44,251 nucleotides of DNA. Source: a virus. Shown in pieces: positions 26,435 to 35,213 of this stretch. The stretch is from positions 1 through 44,251 of IMG/VR virus record IMGVR_UViG_3300010885_050341; one strand, written 5' to 3'. The position numbers were made by a program, and so were the translations under genes. Under the pieces are notes generated by a model. It made no database searches, was not told the origin of the DNA, and was given only the letters and a program-made list of their open reading frames with translations. How positions within the stretch are numbered: position 1 is the first letter of the stretch; the number at the start of each line of letters is the position of its first letter.

Positions 26435-28696
26435 TTAGACAAAATAACTATCATCCAAATCAGCTGTAAATTCAGCATTATCTGCCGTTAGATTATCAAA
26501 ATCTGATGAAAAATTATAAATGGTTTGTTCAGCTAAAACTTCCATCAATGAAGCTTGAGTGTTAATTAAACTGAACTTTCCAAATAATTCTGAACCAGAA
26601 GTGTGGAATGTATTATAAAGGATTTCCTTATATTTAGCCAATACTTCGGCAACTCTAATTTCATAAGAAAAATCTTGATAGTAATAACTATCTTGAATAT
26701 ACTTGTCTGAATTTAAAAAACCTCGAGTTGTTGACCAGTAACCACGTCCTAATCCAACACCAGTTTTTTTAACTCTTCCGATAATTTCACTTGTTGTATT
26801 AAATTCTGTTATCGAAACAGAAAGCACTGCTCCGGATCCGTTAGCACTTCTAATTCTAGTTACAGGAACGTCTGTATAACCAGAACCAACATAAGTTAAC
26901 GTTACGTTTGTAATTGCACCAGAACTATTCGTAGAAACGAAACCGTCAGCAACCGTAGCAGCGCCACCGCCAGCGAAAATTACAGCATCGCCATTTGAAT
27001 AGTTTGTTCCTGGATTTATAACAGATATATTATTTGAAATACCACCATACAAGTAAGCTTTTACAAGCTCGCCTTCTATATAACCCTTACCAGAGTCGAC
27101 TGCAATAGCTTTACTAGCAATATTATTACCAGAATTTACAGGTGCGTCAATCTCTTCATTAATACCATTAATAGTACCATCTGCTCTATACATTAATGGT
27201 TCGTATAAAGCGAAATTAGAAGGTAAAATTACAGGAGCTGCTCTATATTGAGCTGATGATGTTGAATTTTTAGACGGCGGTCCATAAAGAATTATGCTAG
27301 TATTACTAACGACTTGTTTAATTACTGCTAATTCTATTGAAGAACTAAGGCTCGAATTAGCTTTAAGTTGAATTACGTCGCCATTTGAATAAATCCAATT
27401 AAATATAGTATTAGTACCAGTAATTGTATTAGAAGTAGAATTATAAGATACGTTACCAGGAAGAGCTTTCGAATATTGACAAGATCTAACGAAAACGTTT
27501 GCTGGTTGAGTATAACCGTTACCAGTTCTAATATTAGTTAAATTTAAAATTGTTCCGAAAACATTATTCGTATACGAAAAAGCTATTCCGATGTTAGAAG
27601 ACTGATTAGCTGATGTATTACCAGGAAACCCATAAGAAGCCGCATTGATTGCTAAATTAGAATAGTCGCAAATAATATCTGTATTATATTCTACCGTTTG
27701 TGTATTAGAAACGGGAGCTAATTGAAAAGAAGCTCCTTGACCGTTAGCGCTATTTTTATAAACGAACGTTGCAGCGTTCGACATATAACCGAAACCACCT
27801 TTTACAACGTCAAAGTTAAACGAACCAAACCCTCTTGAAAGTTCAGTAATTTTTAACAGACCATTAACGCCAAATGATATATTTTGACCGTTTGAAACAT
27901 CGTTATGGGCAATTTTAACAACGTCACCAACAGCATAATTTTGACCACCGCTAACAATTGTTAATTCTTGTAAAGAACCAACTACAGTTGGCGCAGAAGT
28001 TACTGCAGCTGTATTTCCGATATTACCAACTACTACAATCTTTTCACCTGGATTGAAATCACCACCACGTGGTGAAATGTTAGAAAGATAAATTATGTTT
28101 AATATGTCTCTATTGAAGGCTTCTTGAATATAATTTTCAACAACAGCTGTTGTTTTACTCGAAACGCCAACGATTTGTTTTCCAACCAACGAAGATAAAT
28201 TGCTATTTTTAGTAACTTCTAAATATCTTGGTTCTATCCAAGTACCATCCGAAACACGAAGCATATCTTTACCAGGAAGATAAACGTCAATATCTTCGTT
28301 ATAAATTAATTTAAATAAAAGTTTATAACATTGAATAGTACCCTTAGAACGATAAACGTCAAGGATGTGTTTTAAGAGAAATCTCTTATTAGCAATAATA
28401 TTAAAAGGAATGCCATACAAATATTTCTTTTGAAAAAACTCTAGGAAATTTTCTAGGGTATTATCGATATCTCTATATTCTAATATAGATCTAGCTTGAT
28501 ATAATGGAGGCAATAGTGGAGAATTAACACTATTAACAATAACGTTGTTAGCTGAATCTCTTAATTGAGTTTGGCTTTCTGCCCATTCGTAATATGCTTT
28601 AGTGAACAATATGAAGTTCTCGCCCTCTTCTTGGTAGAATTGAGGGAACTGATTTTCAATAAAATTCGATATTGTTTTTTCTATTCTAAAGTCCAT
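26435..28696 (-). CDS. Baseplate wedge protein in gp7 position
   Basis: 753 residues; T4 gp7 has 1032. The N-terminus is helical and acidic: MDFRIEKTISNFIENQFPQF, then FILFTKAYYEWAES; a motif LEFFQKKYLYGIPF, then KRFLLKHILDVYRSKGTIQC, YKLLFKLIYNEDIDVYLPGK. Later there are repeated GSGY-type beta turns (SGGQNYAVGDVV, GFGYMSNAA, PGTNYSNGDAVIF, GSGYTDVP), a module also met in phage wedge proteins. The C-terminus is helical (LAKYKEILYNTFHTSGSELF). Large proteins like this directly follow gp6 in T4-like marine phages. gp7 is the central wedge initiator; identification rests on position and size, not on clear sequence identity. Confidence 0.62.
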   Translation of the reverse strand: MDFRIEKTISNFIENQFPQFYQEEGENFILFTKAYYEWAESQTQLRDSANNVIVNSVNSPLLPPLYQARSILEYRDIDNTLENFLEFFQKKYLYGIPFNIIANKRFLLKHILDVYRSKGTIQCYKLLFKLIYNEDIDVYLPGKDMLRVSDGTWIEPRYLEVTKNSNLSSLVGKQIVGVSSKTTAVVENYIQEAFNRDILNIIYLSNISPRGGDFNPGEKIVVVGNIGNTAAVTSAPTVVGSLQELTIVSGGQNYAVGDVVKIAHNDVSNGQNISFGVNGLLKITELSRGFGSFNFDVVKGGFGYMSNAATFVYKNSANGQGASFQLAPVSNTQTVEYNTDIICDYSNLAINAASYGFPGNTSANQSSNIGIAFSYTNNVFGTILNLTNIRTGNGYTQPANVFVRSCQYSKALPGNVSYNSTSNTITGTNTIFNWIYSNGDVIQLKANSSLSSSIELAVIKQVVSNTSIILYGPPSKNSTSSAQYRAAPVILPSNFALYEPLMYRADGTINGINEEIDAPVNSGNNIASKAIAVDSGKGYIEGELVKAYLYGGISNNISVINPGTNYSNGDAVIFAGGGAATVADGFVSTNSSGAITNVTLTYVGSGYTDVPVTRIRSANGSGAVLSVSITEFNTTSEIIGRVKKTGVGLGRGYWSTTRGFLNSDKYIQDSYYYQDFSYEIRVAEVLAKYKEILYNTFHTSGSELFGKFSLINTQASLMEVLAEQTIYNFSSDFDNLTADNAEFTADLDDSYFV

Positions 28697-28697
28697 T

Positions 28698-30512
28698 TTA
28701 CTTTACAGTTTCTATTGCTGTTACTGTTACATCGCTCAATTCTAATAGAAGAATTTTGTCTTTAGACATGATAATATCTTTATTATTTGGCAAATAATAT
28801 AATGAAATATAGTTAGTGTAATCTGTAACCTTAAGATTATTGATTTTAACTAAACCTGTAACATAGTCAATCGTACCGATATTACTACTCAATATCGTAT
28901 ATCTGTTATTAATGTATGTATAAAGAATTAAATTGCCGAAACCATCGTCCTGTATATTACAGATACTGTAAGCCGTGCCATCAGTAGAAGTATAAGAAAA
29001 ACTTGAAGAACGTAAAATTGGGTTTAATGGCGGTGCCCCAGCATAAACCTGATCGTATTCGCTACCGTTGTTAAAATCAACAACATAAGATTCGGCAGTG
29101 TTAATTTTAGGTGTAAGTCTTTTAATGATTTGAAGATGAGTATCGTTACTTGTTATACTCGCATCAGAATTATCGATGTAAGCTACAATTTTACTGTATC
29201 TAAAATCGGAACCAAATTTACCTATATTAGCTGTAGCGAACTTATTAATTGCAGTTCTTACAACGCTTACGATATCTTGCTGTAACTTTGTAGTAGCGTT
29301 TTTATCATATTGAACCGTTGTTTCTAAACCAACATAAAAATAATCCGGATCAACGATAGAAACTCTATTCGGAAGGGCGATGTAATTTGTTAAATAATTT
29401 GTAATTTCTGTTTTTAAATAATCAGGAACTATAGTGCCGCCTGTTTGCTTAACAGCAATAACAACTTTACCATATTGTTTTGGTTCTAAAAGTTCGCCAC
29501 CGTAAACATTAACGTCATCAATTTGATTACCGAACTGAGATAAGACGAGCGAAGAATAATCATCAGAAGCAACTGCTCTTTGCTGAGTTGCAAAATAACG
29601 AGGGGCAGAAAATCTAATTGAGTCGATGCTTTCCTGATTAGCGCCACTTGTTGCTATAGCATCAACTGTAATTACGGATTCTGTAGCAATACCGCCATTT
29701 AATGTACCAACATCTGTAACTAGTGTAAAGTTGTCAACACCAAGAGCATCAGAACCGTTTGTAACTCGATAGTTAACCAAAATAGTTGCAGCATTTAGTG
29801 GTTTTCTTCCGAAAAGACCATCGCCGAAAACTACTTCATATTGGTTATTTTCTGCACCTTGAAGGAAGTATACTTCTGATAAAGCTGATAGGCCAAATAA
29901 GTTTTCTGCTTTTTGGAAAACAGTATTAGTCGAACCATTGTTTTCAATGACGTTGATAACCAAGCTATTAATATCTACGTTTTTATTCGATATTAGGAAC
30001 CTTTGATTTTCGATAGTATAATCTACAAGAAACGAATCTTGAAAGGCACTACCTTCGTAAATTTTCAAACCATTTATTGAAAAAGTGCTATTAGCAGAAG
30101 TGTAGCTTGTTTCTAAATCAGTTATGAATGTATATGTTCCGTTAGAATTGTACCCAGAAAATTGTGTACCTTTTTCTAATGTAAGTTCGCCAGAAATACC
30201 AGTTGTGTCAAACGTAAAGGAAATTTGAGCTTCTGAAGAACGAGCAGATTGTGGAAGATAATTGAGCTCTTTAGCGTGTGAAATGACCGACTCGTACTTC
30301 TGAGCCGAATCAAGAAACATTTCAGAAGCAACCATGTTAAGATAGAAAGAATTCAAATAAGAGTTATAACTAAGAACGTCTAATAGAACGTTGATGTTAG
30401 AACCATCAAAATTGTAATCTCTAAAAACAAACTGGGTCGAAAGGAATGTTTTTAAATTTCCTTTTAGCGAATCGAAATCTAGTGAACTTAAATCTAAAGA
30501 GCTATTAGCCAT
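28698..30512 (-). CDS. gp6: Baseplate wedge subunit gp6 (baseplate J family)
   Basis: 604 residues (T4 gp6: 660). The N-terminus contains LDFDSLKGNLKTFLSTQFVF RDYNFDGSNINVLLDVLSYN, then YLNSFYLNMVASEMFLDSAQ, the conserved gp6 opening. RFSAPRYFATQQRAVASDDY marks the J-like core. Family knowledge: gp6 dimers form the inner ring that joins the six wedges around the hub. It lies 2 nt downstream of the gp25 stop, matching the conserved gp25-gp6 pairing of contractile injection systems. An AATAAATA motif lies about 50 nt upstream inside gp25. Identification is firm. Confidence 0.91.
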   Translation of the reverse strand: MANSSLDLSSLDFDSLKGNLKTFLSTQFVFRDYNFDGSNINVLLDVLSYNSYLNSFYLNMVASEMFLDSAQKYESVISHAKELNYLPQSARSSEAQISFTFDTTGISGELTLEKGTQFSGYNSNGTYTFITDLETSYTSANSTFSINGLKIYEGSAFQDSFLVDYTIENQRFLISNKNVDINSLVINVIENNGSTNTVFQKAENLFGLSALSEVYFLQGAENNQYEVVFGDGLFGRKPLNAATILVNYRVTNGSDALGVDNFTLVTDVGTLNGGIATESVITVDAIATSGANQESIDSIRFSAPRYFATQQRAVASDDYSSLVLSQFGNQIDDVNVYGGELLEPKQYGKVVIAVKQTGGTIVPDYLKTEITNYLTNYIALPNRVSIVDPDYFYVGLETTVQYDKNATTKLQQDIVSVVRTAINKFATANIGKFGSDFRYSKIVAYIDNSDASITSNDTHLQIIKRLTPKINTAESYVVDFNNGSEYDQVYAGAPPLNPILRSSSFSYTSTDGTAYSICNIQDDGFGNLILYTYINNRYTILSSNIGTIDYVTGLVKINNLKVTDYTNYISLYYLPNNKDIIMSKDKILLLELSDVTVTAIETVK

Positions 30513-31010
30513 TTATCGTACTCTTTTTAAAAGAATTGTAAGAGTTATAGGTGCTGGATTATTTATTAAATTGTAGACGATTGTAATTCGAATAGAATTT
30601 TCTTCGCTACCGAAACTTTTTGAAGTAGCGAATTCATTACCAACTACTTGAGCCGAAGATAAAAAGTTAGCTCCGCTATCAACAGAAACGCTTTGTAAAT
30701 TTACTCTTGGTTCGTTATTTTCTATAACAGTTTGTATGTAATATTCAGCTTTAGTTAACGAAGTGTCGTCGTTCATTTCAAATAACATATCTCTTATATT
30801 AGAACCAATATAAGGTTGAAACGGACGCTCCCCTAAATTTGTTAAAATAAGATTTCTAAGCGACTGGTTAACAGCTTGTTCGTTTGTAATACGACCAAGT
30901 TGATTGCCAAAAGGAGTTTTAGCAAAACTGTTCAAGAAGTCAGAAAAGTATTCTGTTCTTTTGCTAGTAGCTGTTCCTAATGCATCTGCTCTTGTTAATT
31001 CTGTTGCCAT
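30513..31010 (-). CDS. gp25: Baseplate wedge subunit gp25
   Basis: 165 residues (T4: 132). The conserved gp25 core is complete: KTPFGNQLGRITNEQAVNQS LRNLILTNLGERPFQPYIGS NIRDMLFEMND, including the NLILT..GER.F.P..GS.....LFE motif, followed by YIQTVIENNEPRVNL. gp25 forms the core bundle with gp6 and gp7 that attaches to the sheath. It is the first of the wedge genes after the spike gene. Extra N-terminal 20 residues are charged (RADALGTATSKRTEYF). Identification is firm. Confidence 0.93.
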   Translation of the reverse strand: MATELTRADALGTATSKRTEYFSDFLNSFAKTPFGNQLGRITNEQAVNQSLRNLILTNLGERPFQPYIGSNIRDMLFEMNDDTSLTKAEYYIQTVIENNEPRVNLQSVSVDSGANFLSSAQVVGNEFATSKSFGSEENSIRITIVYNLINNPAPITLTILLKRVR

Positions 31011-31019
31011 TTATTTGCC

Positions 31020-32117
31020 TTATTTGAAAGTAGTTGGAGGTGCGTTTATACCACCGTTCTGAACCTTTGTACCGTTTCCTGCAATGGTAATAACAGAACC
31101 ATTTTCGGCAAACGCTGCCACATCTCCATTATAAGATTTGATAATTGTATCTTTTTTCGAACCAATGAGTACTTCGTCTGTTTCTGAATATAGTACGATT
31201 GGACCAGTTTTTGTTGTTATAGAAATACCAGCTGGGCTAATTACTATCTTATTATTTCCAACAGCTAGAGTTATTTTTGTTGTACTTTTAACAGTTAATT
31301 CGTTGGCGCTAGATAACTGAAGTTTACCAGAATCAACTTTAAGATCGAAATTACCACCACCTTGTACGTTTATTCCAAACTCGCCCTTAACAATATTCAT
31401 CTTATTACCAACGATAGCATCAACTTTATCGCCAGTTATCGATGTATGTTGGTCGCCTTTTAAACTTGTTACACTATCGCCTTCTTTAGATGCAAAAGTT
31501 TTACCGCCAGGAACAACTTCAACTTTACCTTCTGACGCCCCGCCAACTACTTTCGTAGATCCTTCATATTTTGTTCCGCCAGAAGCCGATCCTTTATCGC
31601 CTTTTGTATTTTCATTTTTTGTAGACTGGTTACTTTCGTCGACGTTGCCGTCTGTATTTTTGCTAGAGCTTCCAGCATTTTTTCTTTCATTATGAGTATG
31701 AGAAGTTTCCATACCCTGATAACCATCGGAAACTTCTTTAGTTTTAAAACTTCCGTCGTGGTTAACTTCTGATTCAAACGAGTCACTTGGCTTATTTGGA
31801 TTTCTGTGAACAGACTTTATTTTACCATTCGTATCAGCTTCCATATAAAGATAAACTGGGTGTTCTGGCTCTTTTGTTTGAGCAGCAGAAGGAGGCATTT
31901 TTTTATTTGGAGGCTGACTTGCGCCTGCAGCAGCGGCTGCAGCTCCTCCAACAGAACCAAATCCAGTTAAACCTAAAGCAGCAGCAGCTCCAGCTGCTAA
32001 ATCAGAAACTGCTGAAGCAGCTTGAACGACGAAAGGCTGACCATCACCAATCGTGACAGTATCTCCAGGTTTTGCACCTGCTGCTAAAGCGGCTGAATTT
32101 GGATCAGCAAAAGCCAT
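31020..32117 (-). CDS. Baseplate central spike, gp5 C-terminal beta-helix type
   Basis: 365 residues. N-terminal 80 residues are Ala/Gly-rich (AADLAAGAAAALGLTGF type). Residues about 85-130 (HPVYLYMEADTNGKIKSVHR, SFESEVNHDGSFKTK) match the region after the gp5 lysozyme in which the helix starts. A disordered Ser/Lys/Gly linker follows. Residues about 205-335 are short repeated strands (GDQHTSITGDKVDAIVGNKM, GKLQLSSANELTVKSTTKIT, DTIIKSYNGDVAAF) typical of the triple-stranded beta-helix of gp5 and VgrG. No lysozyme or OB domain is present in this gene; an OB-fold protein is encoded 1.5 kb upstream. Role: membrane-puncturing needle. Confidence 0.8.
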   Translation of the reverse strand: MAFADPNSAALAAGAKPGDTVTIGDGQPFVVQAASAVSDLAAGAAAALGLTGFGSVGGAAAAAAGASQPPNKKMPPSAAQTKEPEHPVYLYMEADTNGKIKSVHRNPNKPSDSFESEVNHDGSFKTKEVSDGYQGMETSHTHNERKNAGSSSKNTDGNVDESNQSTKNENTKGDKGSASGGTKYEGSTKVVGGASEGKVEVVPGGKTFASKEGDSVTSLKGDQHTSITGDKVDAIVGNKMNIVKGEFGINVQGGGNFDLKVDSGKLQLSSANELTVKSTTKITLAVGNNKIVISPAGISITTKTGPIVLYSETDEVLIGSKKDTIIKSYNGDVAAFAENGSVITIAGNGTKVQNGGINAPPTTFK

Positions 32118-33670
32118 TAAACACCTATATTCTCAAGTAAGGAAGTAGTAGCACCAAGAGCTAAGGTAGAAGCTCCACCGATAGCCATTGCATTTGTTAT
32201 ATTACTTTTAGCAACTGATGTACCTTGTGCCGCTAAAGCCATAGCAGATAAAGAAACACCAGCTGATAATAGTTTATCAGAAATATCAGCGTTGGATGCA
32301 AGAGCGCCTGTTATAGCAGAAACTGCACCAAAGCTATTAATACTATTTAACAAATTCGAAGAACCTCCTAATGTAGAAATTGCACCTGGAATAGAAATTC
32401 CCATCCCACCAAGAGCTCCTGCTAAAGAACCAAGACCACCTAAACCAGCAAGCGCCGAAGGTAATTTTAATGCACTTCCTGCGTAACCGCCCATCAAACT
32501 TACCATTGCAGCATTTTTTGTAAAATTAGTTATCGAAGCACTTACACTACCACCTAAAACAGAATCTGGAATATAAAGCGAAGACGCTAAACTTACTGCA
32601 CTTCCAACCGCTCCTAGGATAGAAGGAGCTAAAGCCATTAAGTTTATGCTACTACCTTTACCAACGACTCTTTCCATACCGTTGTTTTCATGTTTAACTT
32701 TATTATCTTCTAAAATTAAATTTAAAATAGAAGCAGTTAATGTCGGTAAACCTGTTAAAGGACTGTTTATAATATAAGGATATAAATCATCAGCTATACC
32801 TTTTTCGGCTATCGCTAGACATTCTGCTTCTGCATTAGAATATGGGTAGTCATAAGATGTTCTTCTTACTAATGCTATCTGACTTTCTGGAGTCGTATAA
32901 TGCATATAACCAATATAAGGATCTTCTCCTAAATTGTAATAATTTTTAGTTGATAGATCTGGCAAATCTGTTATAAGATCATAAAGAACAACATCCGTAT
33001 ATGTTTTTTCAACATAAAAAACTAAAGGAGTTGGTTTAACAGGAATGTTATTTTCGCCAAATATCAAAGCTTTTTCGACAAGTTTTGCTATTCCGTTCTT
33101 AACAATTTCTTGATAATCCGAAGATATAGAATTAATAGCATTACCTGCGAGTGCTATATTCAAAGCTGTTAAAACCTGAACGTAGCTCGTTCTGTTACAA
33201 AGGATACAAAGAGCTTCTGAAAAAGCGTCTGTAACTGTGTTCTTTTGAGTTTGGCCCATAGTTGCGCCACCTTTAGAACCACCAGCCAAAGCCATCAACA
33301 TTTTAATTATAGCAAAGTTTTTAACCATTCCAGCAAAAACTTGTGCTTTACCAGAAGGATCTACTTGAGCTATTATAGAAGCTAAATCGACTCCAGGAGG
33401 AGCAGATGCAGTTGTAGGAAAATCCGCTTTTGGTACAAATTTTTGAACGGCAGTTTCTAAAGCTTTCGGACCAGTTCCGTTTTCAACAGTTACTGATTTA
33501 CTATCAGCGTATTTTGCTTTTTCTGTATTGAGAGGTTTTCCGCCAACTTTTGTATTATGGGGCGATCTTTTAGAATCGCCAGTTTTACCACCAGCTGGTG
33601 AATCAACTCCTTCTGAACCTGCTTTTTTTTCTGAAATTGAATCTGGTTGATTGCTATTATCTACAGCCAT
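32117..33670 (-). CDS. Unrecognised hub-associated protein (517 aa)
   Basis: Not recognised. The first 90 residues are hydrophilic and probably disordered (Lys/Ser/Gly rich, SISEKKAGSEGVDSPAGGKT). A middle domain has LCNRTSYVQVLTALNIALAG, then TPLVFYVEKTYTDVVLYDLI, and YPYSNAEAECLAIAEKGIAD. From about residue 340 the chain is Ala/Gly/Ser/Leu-rich with long amphipathic or weakly hydrophobic stretches (SLMGGYAGSALKLPSALAGL GGLGSLAGALGGMG). Encoded between the OB-fold hub protein and the spike; start overlaps nothing, stop shares a base with the spike ATG (TAATG). It could be a hub component, a spike chaperone or a membrane-active protein ejected with the tail. Context only. Confidence 0.55.
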   Translation of the reverse strand: MAVDNSNQPDSISEKKAGSEGVDSPAGGKTGDSKRSPHNTKVGGKPLNTEKAKYADSKSVTVENGTGPKALETAVQKFVPKADFPTTASAPPGVDLASIIAQVDPSGKAQVFAGMVKNFAIIKMLMALAGGSKGGATMGQTQKNTVTDAFSEALCILCNRTSYVQVLTALNIALAGNAINSISSDYQEIVKNGIAKLVEKALIFGENNIPVKPTPLVFYVEKTYTDVVLYDLITDLPDLSTKNYYNLGEDPYIGYMHYTTPESQIALVRRTSYDYPYSNAEAECLAIAEKGIADDLYPYIINSPLTGLPTLTASILNLILEDNKVKHENNGMERVVGKGSSINLMALAPSILGAVGSAVSLASSLYIPDSVLGGSVSASITNFTKNAAMVSLMGGYAGSALKLPSALAGLGGLGSLAGALGGMGISIPGAISTLGGSSNLLNSINSFGAVSAITGALASNADISDKLLSAGVSLSAMALAAQGTSVAKSNITNAMAIGGASTLALGATTSLLENIGV

Positions 33671-33672
33671 AA

Positions 33673-33969
33673 TTATCCCTTAGGTAATGCGCCACGTGAA
33701 AACGAACCCATGATAATTGGATATTGTTCAGCAATATCATCGTCCATATAAGCTATAACAACTCTAGAGCCTACTAATAGACCATGAGGTGTTATTCCTA
33801 CTTTACCTGTAGCAGCCGAAGTAACTGGCTGAAGTGGCAAAGCCCATGGCAAATGATCATCTTTAATATTTTGTTCATCGTTTTCATAATTATATTTTCT
33901 AATTTTAACTCTACCTGACTTTAGAGGATCTTTAATATCTCTAACTTCAGCAAAATAAAATTTAGCCAT
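33673..33969 (-). CDS. gp5-type N-terminal OB-fold baseplate hub protein (stand-alone)
   Basis: 98 residues from ATG at 33969 (MAKFYFAEVRDIKDPLKSGR). Three GTG codons extend the frame to 33981, but the ATG is preferred: it is the stronger start and gives the smaller overlap (8 nt) with the gp27-like gene. Text GRVKIRKYNYENDEQNIKDD HLPWALPLQP, TPHGLLVGSRVVIAYMDDD, AEQYPIIMGSFSRG is the OB-fold of gp5/gpV/VgrG: DP...GRV.VR.......... LPWA.PL.P ... G....P..G..V...F.DGD.. .P.I.G. Family knowledge: this domain sits under the gp27 trimer. The absence of the lysozyme and helix in the same chain is unusual. Confidence 0.77.
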   Translation of the reverse strand: MAKFYFAEVRDIKDPLKSGRVKIRKYNYENDEQNIKDDHLPWALPLQPVTSAATGKVGITPHGLLVGSRVVIAYMDDDIAEQYPIIMGSFSRGALPKG

Positions 33970-35212
33970 TCTCACCACCACCTTCTTTATAAGAGCCTTT
34001 TATAACTCCAAGAATCATTGTATATCTTGGAGTTTGTCCAAGAGGTTTTATTTTATGCCTAATTGAAACAACAAGAGCTTTTCCATTAAATTGTTTTTCG
34101 CCACCATTACTACCGCTAGAAGGGTCCGATTTATTAGGAACGTTTAATTCAATCATAGAACCTAATTTAATAGAAGGGTTTCCAGGAACTTCTAATAATG
34201 CATGATTTTGAGCGATATGAGACAAATAATCAATTCTATTTTTTCTAGCTTCAGCTACATTTGTTGTAGTTTTATCATTAGCAGCATCCTTCATTGTTAC
34301 TACAGGAACTGCCTTTGCCGAGCTCGGAGGACTAGAAAAAGTTTGAGTTTTATCTGCTGTCGTAAATTGTGTTTTTTTCTGATTTACTTGATCTGTTTTT
34401 CCAAAAGTTGGGTTATAAGAAAGCTGTTGAGCCTTCGTTGTAGATCTAGCAGGAGTAAAAAACGAATCCGAAACTTTTATCCAAATTATAGAGTTTTGTT
34501 TTTCCGAATCAGAAATATCACCATAGTTTAAACTAGGGGATTGTTTCAAGGTCACAACTGGCGATTGTTTGAATAGTTTTTCGAAAGTAGAAAAAACATA
34601 TTTCGTATCAGTACCCGTCGATTGTTGAAAACAAACAAACGCTGATGATTTATTTTCATTAGAAACGTGTTCCGAGCTTAATTTTCTAAGAGCTTTAATA
34701 GGGTGTTCGTTACTGAAAACGATTCTTCTTTTACCACTGGTTGCTTCTAGATCAATTGTTTTATTAGTTTTGAAATTGTTTTTCAAAATATCTTTAATCA
34801 TATTACTAGTTAAATCATCATAACTTTTTTGAACGAAATTTCCTTGGGAATTCAAAAGTTCTGCCGAACAACATCTAATATCATATTGCTTAAAGTGACC
34901 AGAACTACCACCACCAGGTCTTTCAGACTGATCGTCGACGTTTTTATTTTGCATCATTTTTAATTTAAACGAAGCTTTAGAACCGCTATCAACTAACCCA
35001 AAAGATATATCAACGTCTTGGTCATAGGAACCGTTTAATTTATTTTTACCTAAAGCATCTTGCGCATCGATAACTCGAATATCAGCCAAAACACCAAGTG
35101 GGTTTAAAATGTCTTCATAAACATTAAACCCAGCATACTGTGCTTGTCTAGGATCAAGTAAATCTATTTTACCGATTTTTAACGATGAGATTTTGATATC
35201 ACCAACTGACAT
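33962..35212 (-). CDS. Baseplate hub gp27-like protein
   Basis: 416 residues (T4 gp27: 391). MSVGDIKISSLKIGKIDLLD, then QYAGFNVYEDILNPLGVLAD IRVIDAQDAL is the typical start of hub proteins, where the first domain mimics a tube subunit. The middle has YDDLTSNMIKDILKNNFKTN and FSNEHPIKALRKLSSEHVSN, the order found in gp27/gpD-like proteins. The C-terminal part, ALLEVPGNPSIKLGSMIELN VPN ... GKALVVSIRHKI ... YTMILGVIKGSY, matches the last hub domain (dimension of G.......P...G.......Y.....V). Directly upstream of the OB-fold gene, as gpD/gpV or gp27/gp5 usually pair. Direct sequence identity with T4 gp27 is not claimed. Confidence 0.68.
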   Translation of the reverse strand: MSVGDIKISSLKIGKIDLLDPRQAQYAGFNVYEDILNPLGVLADIRVIDAQDALGKNKLNGSYDQDVDISFGLVDSGSKASFKLKMMQNKNVDDQSERPGGGSSGHFKQYDIRCCSAELLNSQGNFVQKSYDDLTSNMIKDILKNNFKTNKTIDLEATSGKRRIVFSNEHPIKALRKLSSEHVSNENKSSAFVCFQQSTGTDTKYVFSTFEKLFKQSPVVTLKQSPSLNYGDISDSEKQNSIIWIKVSDSFFTPARSTTKAQQLSYNPTFGKTDQVNQKKTQFTTADKTQTFSSPPSSAKAVPVVTMKDAANDKTTTNVAEARKNRIDYLSHIAQNHALLEVPGNPSIKLGSMIELNVPNKSDPSSGSNGGEKQFNGKALVVSIRHKIKPLGQTPRYTMILGVIKGSYKEGGGENG

Positions 35213-35213
35213 T

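Noticed and set aside
31020-32117. Lysozyme domain in the spike protein
   Set aside because: No catalytic Glu-x8-Asp/Cys-x5-Thr pattern of T4 lysozyme; the region between the first domain and beta-helix is a Ser/Lys/Gly linker.
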